Shown piece by piece: positions 59,409 through 64,000 of a stretch of DNA of 64,000 nucleotides (position 1 is the stretch's first letter; every line of letters begins with the position of its first letter). The notes below the pieces were generated by a model, which saw nothing but the letters and a program-made list of their open reading frames with translations, made no database searches and had not been told where the DNA came from. The translations under genes and the position numbers were made by a program. The DNA is from Allobosea lathyri (GTDB lineage Bacteria > Pseudomonadota > Alphaproteobacteria > Rhizobiales > Beijerinckiaceae): assembly GCF_900108245.1 (NCBI RefSeq), contig NZ_FNUY01000009.1, forward strand, positions 1-64,000. Reading direction: 5' to 3'.

Positions 59409-60356
59409 GTGTCGCCAGCTTACATCCTCAAGCGAATCCTGCTGATCGGCTACACGCTGTTGGTCGTGTCGCTGATCGTCTTCGCGATCACCCAGATCCT
59501 GCCGGCGGACGCCGCCGTCATGATGCTGGGCGAAAACGCGACGCCGGATGCGCTGGCGGCACTGCGTCTCAAGATGGGGCTGAACGACCCGATCTGGATG
59601 CAATACCTGCACTGGCTCGCGGGCGTGCTGCGCGGGGACTTCGGTCTCTCTATGCGTACCGGTCAGCCGGTCGCACCCGCGATGCTGGAGGCGCTCGGAC
59701 GCTCGCTGCTGCTCGCCCTGTTCTCGATCGGGTTGATGCTGGTGCTCGCGATCCCGCTCGGTATCATTGCGGCGGTCCGGCGCGGCCGGGCAGCCGATCT
59801 CGGCGTCAGCTTCCTGTCCTATGTCGGCGTCTCGCTGCCGGAATTCGTTACCGCGACGCTCATGGTACTGGTGCTGGCCGACTGGCTGCAGTGGCTACCC
59901 GCGACCGGCTATGTGCCGCTGACCGAGGACCCGCTGCGCGGCTTGCGGCACCTGGTGCTGCCGGTGCTCACGGTCTCGATGATCCTGATCGCCCATGTCT
60001 CGCGCATGGTCCGCTCGGAACTCGTCGACGTGCTGCAATCCGATTACATCCGCGCGGCACGGCTCAAGGGCCTGTCGAACAGGCAGGTGCTGTTCAAGCA
60101 CGCGCTGCGCAACGCGCTGCTGCCCACGATCACCATCGTCGCGCTCGATGTCGGCTACCTCCTCGGCGGCGTCATCGTGGTCGAGGAAATCTTCGCTCTG
60201 CCCGGTATCGGACGCCAGCTCATTGTCGCGATCCAGGCGCGTGACCTGCCCTCGATCCAGGCCGGTGCGCTGATCATGGCGACGACCTACGCGGTCGCCA
60301 ATTTTCTCGCCGACGTCGCCTATGCCTGGCTCGACCGGAGGATCCAGTATGATTGA
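59409..60356 (+). CDS. Peptide-type ABC importer permease (DppB-like), second system
   Basis: 315 residues, GTG start at 59409. ILKRILLIGYTLLVVSLIVFAITQILPADAAVMMLGENATPDALAALRLKMGLNDPIWMQYLHWLAGVLRGDFGLSMRTG is the diagnostic DppB N-terminal region. The EAA loop is RAARLKGLSNRQVLFKHALRNALLP. About six spans. Overlaps the following permease by 8 nt. Confidence 0.94.
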   Translation: MSPAYILKRILLIGYTLLVVSLIVFAITQILPADAAVMMLGENATPDALAALRLKMGLNDPIWMQYLHWLAGVLRGDFGLSMRTGQPVAPAMLEALGRSLLLALFSIGLMLVLAIPLGIIAAVRRGRAADLGVSFLSYVGVSLPEFVTATLMVLVLADWLQWLPATGYVPLTEDPLRGLRHLVLPVLTVSMILIAHVSRMVRSELVDVLQSDYIRAARLKGLSNRQVLFKHALRNALLPTITIVALDVGYLLGGVIVVEEIFALPGIGRQLIVAIQARDLPSIQAGALIMATTYAVANFLADVAYAWLDRRIQYD

Positions 60357-61173
60357 GATCCTCAGGCGCATGCTCCGCTCGCCGCAGGGCGCGCTCGGGC
60401 TCGTGATCGTCGGCTTTATCCTGCTCGTCGTCACCATGGGGCCGTGGCTGGCACCCTACGATCCCGAGAAGATGGCGCCGCTGATGCGCTACAAGCCGCC
60501 GAGCGCGCAATTCTGGCTCGGCACCGACCAATATGGTCGCGACATCCTGAGTCGCCTGCTGCACGGAGCGCGTGCTACCGTCGTCATGGCCGTGGTGGCA
60601 ACCGCGCTGGGCACGCTGGTCGGCGCTGTCATCGGCACCATATCGGCCTTTCTGGGCGGGCGCAGCGACGAGGCGATCATGCGCACCGTCGATGCGATCA
60701 TGTCGATCCCCAGCCTGCTGCTGGCGCTGCTGATCGTGAACCTCCTCGGCAAGAGCAGCCTCAACGCGCTGCTTGCGATCGCGCTCGCCTTCGCACCCGG
60801 CATGGCCCGCGTTACGCGCTCGGTCGCACTTGCCGTGCGCAAACAGGACTACGTCAACGCGGCGATCGCGCGGGGCGAAAGTGCGGCCTTCATCGTGGGG
60901 CGCGAGATGCTGCCCAACGTCGTCGCACCGATCATCGTCGAGATGACGATCCGCGTCGCCTTCGCGGTGATGCTGTTTGCGACGCTCTCCTTCCTCGGGC
61001 TCGGTGCCCAGCCACCTGCCTCCGAATGGGGGCTGATGGTCTCGGAGGCGCGCCGCTTCATGCATCTGAGTTCCTGGATGATCCTGTGGCCGAGCCTCGC
61101 CGTCGCGCTGGTCGCGATCGGCTTCAACCTGCTCGGCGACGGGGTGCGCGACGCGCTGAACCCGAGGAGCTGA
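60349..61173 (+). CDS. Peptide-type ABC importer permease (DppC-like), second system
   Basis: 274 residues. WLAPYDPEKMAPLMRYKPPSAQFWLGTDQYGRDILSRLLHGARATVVM is the DppC hallmark and AAIARGESAAFIVGREMLPNVVAPI is the EAA loop. ATG 60349 (MIEILRRML) is chosen; it overlaps the previous gene's end, and an in-frame codon at 60322 would extend further into it. The fused ATPase gene begins 4 nt after the stop. Confidence 0.94.
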   Translation: MIEILRRMLRSPQGALGLVIVGFILLVVTMGPWLAPYDPEKMAPLMRYKPPSAQFWLGTDQYGRDILSRLLHGARATVVMAVVATALGTLVGAVIGTISAFLGGRSDEAIMRTVDAIMSIPSLLLALLIVNLLGKSSLNALLAIALAFAPGMARVTRSVALAVRKQDYVNAAIARGESAAFIVGREMLPNVVAPIIVEMTIRVAFAVMLFATLSFLGLGAQPPASEWGLMVSEARRFMHLSSWMILWPSLAVALVAIGFNLLGDGVRDALNPRS

Positions 61174-61177
61174 GGCG

Positions 61178-62800
61178 ATGGCGACCCCGATCCTCGACAT
61201 TGCCGGCTATTGTCTGGACTATGCGACGCCCGCCGGCTTCACCCGCGCGCTGGACGATGTGGCCTTGTCCATCGCGAAGGGCGAGGTGCTGGGACTCGTC
61301 GGCGAATCCGGTTCCGGCAAGACCTCTCTGGCCTGGGCGATCATGCGCCATCTGCCGAAGAGCGCACGCGAGGCCGGAGCCATCCGGTTGACCGGCCAGG
61401 ACCTCTTGAAGGCCTCCGAGGCTGAGATCGAAGCGATCCGCGGCAAGCGCATCGGGATGGTATTCCAGGACCCGAGCACCTCGCTCAACCCGACGCTGCC
61501 GCTCGGCGAGCAACTGGCCGAGGTGCTGGTGCGCCACCGTGGCCTCACGCGTAAGCAGGCATGGGCCGAGGGCGAGGAGCGCCTTGCCCATGTCGGCCTG
61601 AAAATTCCCAAGCAGATGATGCGGCGCTATCCGCACGAGGCGTCCGGCGGCGAGAAGCAGCGCGTCGTCATCGCCACGGCCTTCGCCTGCCAGCCGGAAT
61701 GCATCATCTTCGACGAGCCGACGACGGCGCTCGATGTCATCACCGCCCGCCAGATTCTCGACCTCTTCAAGGAGTTGCAGGCGGAAACCGGCGTCGCCTC
61801 GCTCTATATCTCGCACGACCTCGCGCTGGTCTCGCAGATCGCGACGACGGTCGCGGTGATCCATCGCGGCAGGATTGTCGAGCGGGGCGCGGTCGCGGAT
61901 GTCTTTGCCCGGCCGCAGGATGCCTATACGCGCAAGCTGCTGGCCGCCGTGCCCCGGCCCGACCACCGCCTCGTCGAGGCTGCCGCGCCGCGCTCCGGCG
62001 AGCCGCTGGTGGAGGTCGAAAAGGTCAGCGTCCATTACGGCCGCAAGCCCTTTCTGGGAAGGCTGCTCGGACGCGCCAACACGCAGTTCACCGGCAATCG
62101 CGAGGTGAGCCTCGCGGTGATGCCGGGGGAAATCCTGGGCATCGTCGGCGAGTCGGGTTCGGGCAAGTCGACGCTGGCCAAGGCGATGACAGGCCTCAAC
62201 CGCTTCGAGGGCGAAATCCGCTTCGCCGGCCGGCGCATCACCGGCCTCGGCGACATGGACCGCGCTTATCGCCGCGACGTCCAGATCATCTTTCAGCATC
62301 CGGATTCCTCGCTCAATCCGCGCCAGCGCATTCGGGAGATCCTGTCGCGGCCGCTCGAACTCTATGGCGAGCCGGGCGCCCGCAAGGATGCGGCCGCCAT
62401 CGGCGAGTTGCTCGAGCAGGTCAGGCTGCCAGCCTCCTATGCCGACCGCTACCCGCATCAGCTCTCGGGCGGCGAGAAGCAGCGCGTCGCGATTGCGCGC
62501 GCTTTCGCCTCGAAGCCGAAGCTCGTGATCTGCGACGAGATCACCTCGGCGCTCGATGTCTCCGTACAGGCATCCGTGATCGAGCTTCTCGTCGATCTGC
62601 AGAAGCGCTTCGGCACGGCCTATCTCTTCATCACCCACGATCTCAACCTTGTCCGGCAGATCGCTCACCGCGTCGCGGTGATGTATCGCGGCGACCTCGT
62701 CGATCTCGTCGACGTCACCGCGCTCTCCGGCGGAACCCTGCACCCCTACACCCGCTCCCTGCTCGAGGCCGTGCCCGCTCCGGCCACGGCTGCCGCCTGA
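61178..62800 (+). CDS. Fused double ATPase of peptide-type ABC importer (DppD-DppF)
   Basis: 540 residues with two complete ATP-binding cassettes in one chain. Cassette 1 (about 1-260): LVGESGSGKTSL, VFQDPSTSLNPTLPLG, SGGEKQRVVIATAFACQP, IFDEPTTALD, YISHDLALV. Cassette 2 (about 275-540): IVGESGSGKSTL, IFQHPDSSLNPRQRIR, LSGGEKQRVAIARAFAS, VICDEITSALD, FITHDLNLV. The linker holds the usual HPYTR-like segment DAYTRKLLAAVPRP. This contrasts with the first Opp-type system in the window, which uses two separate ATPases. Confidence 0.95.
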   Translation: MATPILDIAGYCLDYATPAGFTRALDDVALSIAKGEVLGLVGESGSGKTSLAWAIMRHLPKSAREAGAIRLTGQDLLKASEAEIEAIRGKRIGMVFQDPSTSLNPTLPLGEQLAEVLVRHRGLTRKQAWAEGEERLAHVGLKIPKQMMRRYPHEASGGEKQRVVIATAFACQPECIIFDEPTTALDVITARQILDLFKELQAETGVASLYISHDLALVSQIATTVAVIHRGRIVERGAVADVFARPQDAYTRKLLAAVPRPDHRLVEAAAPRSGEPLVEVEKVSVHYGRKPFLGRLLGRANTQFTGNREVSLAVMPGEILGIVGESGSGKSTLAKAMTGLNRFEGEIRFAGRRITGLGDMDRAYRRDVQIIFQHPDSSLNPRQRIREILSRPLELYGEPGARKDAAAIGELLEQVRLPASYADRYPHQLSGGEKQRVAIARAFASKPKLVICDEITSALDVSVQASVIELLVDLQKRFGTAYLFITHDLNLVRQIAHRVAVMYRGDLVDLVDVTALSGGTLHPYTRSLLEAVPAPATAAA

Positions 62801-62817
62801 CATCAGAGGCCATCGCC

Positions 62818-64000
62818 ATGAATCCCCGCGACCTGATCCATTCGCTCGACGAGAAAGCTTGCCTCGCGCTGCTCTCCGGCTGGGCGAAACAGAAGAGCTA
62901 TTCCGAGACCGAAGGCGAGAAGGAGCTGGTGCACCACGTCGTCGCCCAGATGAAGGCTATGGGCATCGAGGCCGAGGCACAGGCGTTCGACGAGGGCCGC
63001 CGCGCCAACGCCATCGGCCGCTGGAAAGGCACCGGCGGCGGCAAGAGCCTGCTGTTCAACGGCCATCTCGACACCAACCCGGCAACCGAAGGCTGGACAG
63101 TCGATCCCTGGGGCGGGCTTGTCGACGAGGAATTCATCTACGGCATCGGCGTCTCGAACATGAAGGCTGGCGATGCAGCCTCATATTGCGCTGTGAAGAC
63201 GCTGCTCGATGCCGGCGTGAAGCTGAAGGGCGACGTGATCCTGACCTATGTCGTCGGCGAACTTCAGGGCGGCGTCGGCACGGTCGCGGCGATCCGAAGC
63301 GGCATCCGCGCCGATTATTTCGTCAACAGCGAGCCGACTGACGTGCAGGCCGTGACCATGCATGCCTGCGCCTTCTCCTTCGTGATCGAGCTCGTCGGCA
63401 ACACCCGTCACCTCTCCAAACGCGAGCAGGCGGTCGACGCGATCATGGCGGCCTGCGATCTGATTCCGCGTCTCAACGGCATGACCTTCTCCGGCGCACC
63501 GAGCGCCGAGCACGAGTCCATCAACCGCGTCCATGTCGGCGTCGTCCATGGCGCGCTCGGCAAGGAACTGCACGAATGGCGTGCGCCGCAGGTCGCGGAC
63601 TATTGCAAGCTCAAGGGCTCCGGCCGCTACGCGCCAGGCCAGACGGAAGGAGGCGCACTCGCCGACATGAAGCGCGAGCTCGCCGCGCTGGAGGAACGCT
63701 TTCCAGGCCTGAAAGCCTCCATCCGCATCGAGAAGAAGGAAGGCCATCAGTCGATGCCGGCCTTCGAGGTCGCCAAGGACGCGCGCATCGTCAAGGTCGT
63801 CAACGCCGCCTACGAGGCTGTGCGCGGCGAAAAGCAGCCCACAGGCGCAATCAAGCCGCCGGGCTTCTTCGGCACCGATGCCGGCCATCTCTATGCCGAG
63901 GTCGGCATGGAGGGTATCGTCTGCGGGCCGGGCGGGCGCTACAACACCATGCCCGACGAGCGCGTCGAGATCCGCGACTTCCTCGACATGGTCCGCATCT
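62818..64000 (+). CDS. M20-family hydrolase homologue with altered metal ligands, C-terminus outside window
   Basis: The frame is open from ATG 62818 to the window end (394 codons). It aligns with M20 deacylases: LLFNGHLDTNPATEGW keeps His83 and Asp85. The bridging Asp motif reads GIGVSNMKAGDA with Asn114, and the usual Glu-Glu pair reads VVGELQGGVGT with Glu148 kept and Leu149 in place of the metal-binding Glu. FVNSEPTDVQAV keeps Glu172, and the C-terminal GPGGRYNTMPDERVEI lies where the last His is normally found. It may bind one metal or act on an unusual substrate. Last visible gene of the GntR-controlled operon. Confidence 0.85.
   Translation, partial: MNPRDLIHSLDEKACLALLSGWAKQKSYSETEGEKELVHHVVAQMKAMGIEAEAQAFDEGRRANAIGRWKGTGGGKSLLFNGHLDTNPATEGWTVDPWGGLVDEEFIYGIGVSNMKAGDAASYCAVKTLLDAGVKLKGDVILTYVVGELQGGVGTVAAIRSGIRADYFVNSEPTDVQAVTMHACAFSFVIELVGNTRHLSKREQAVDAIMAACDLIPRLNGMTFSGAPSAEHESINRVHVGVVHGALGKELHEWRAPQVADYCKLKGSGRYAPGQTEGGALADMKRELAALEERFPGLKASIRIEKKEGHQSMPAFEVAKDARIVKVVNAAYEAVRGEKQPTGAIKPPGFFGTDAGHLYAEVGMEGIVCGPGGRYNTMPDERVEIRDFLDMVRI

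Noticed and set aside
61124-62803. 559-codon frame on the - strand opposite the double ATPase
   Set aside because: Antisense to a protein with two complete ABC cassettes.

Overview
The window is GC-rich alphaproteobacterial chromosome with dense, operon-like gene packing. Gene content (urease, many ABC importers for organic nitrogen, HyuA/HyuB, an RraA-like aldolase, DUF1684, OhrR/Ohr) and the interspersed GGATCC-centred palindromes suggest Hyphomicrobiales, possibly the Bosea/Boseaceae group. That placement is inference: there is no rRNA or tRNA gene here to anchor it. No CRISPR array, prophage or complete mobile element was seen. Mobile DNA is limited to the 3' end of an IS110-type transposase at the left edge and an eroded IS3-type OrfA remnant near 39.3 kb.

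Left part (0-4.7 kb): IS110 transposase tail, a cation diffusion facilitator with an unusual metal-site residue and three tandem C-terminal domains, glyoxalase I, an orphan VapB-like antitoxin, and an aldose 1-epimerase coupled to a PfkB kinase that resembles sulfofructose kinase YihV. Urease region (4.7-14.4 kb): ureD, a small very acidic protein, a fused ureA-ureB, and ureC. A 3.3-kb insertion of unrelated genes follows (small basic protein, orphan binding protein, GSU2403-type nucleotidyltransferase with a 15-bp palindrome at its start, ABM monooxygenase). Then come ureE with a very His-rich tail, ureF, ureG and a HupE/UreJ nickel permease.

14.6-24.9 kb: an orphan phnM-type amidohydrolase; a GntR regulator and mannonate dehydratase divergent from a four-gene ABC importer, with a CTAGTATACTAG operator between them; topoisomerase IB, dusA and a thioesterase. 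25-39 kb: a small HTH-like protein, a lipoprotein, then a LysR regulator divergent from a nine-gene catabolic operon (Opp/Dpp-type ABC importer, HyuA, HyuB, a D-threonine-aldolase-like PLP enzyme, an RraA-like aldolase). 39.6-47 kb: a DUF1684 protein, then an osmoprotectant-type ABC importer whose operon contains an aromatic-amino-acid-ammonia-lyase homologue without the Ala-Ser-Gly triad that makes the MIO cofactor. Facing it is an ornithine cyclodeaminase-like gene coupled to a PhnD-like binding protein that has no signal peptide.

47-55.4 kb: a 30-residue membrane protein, an FAD disulfide oxidoreductase, a leftward string (DipZ-like protein, exported epoxide-hydrolase-like enzyme, LysR, an SDR lacking the catalytic Tyr, a tautomerase), and the divergent ohr/ohrR pair. 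55.5-64 kb: a GntR/UTRA regulator divergent from an M20 peptidase, a second Opp/Dpp-type importer with a fused double ATPase, and a second M20-like protein with altered metal ligands that runs off the window.

Overall this looks like a soil or rhizosphere scavenger of organic nitrogen. Several import-plus-hydrolysis clusters feed on amides, peptides or modified amino acids, and urease releases ammonia. The best candidates for undescribed biology are the MIO-less ammonia-lyase inside an osmolyte importer operon and the importer-HyuAB-aldolase operon.
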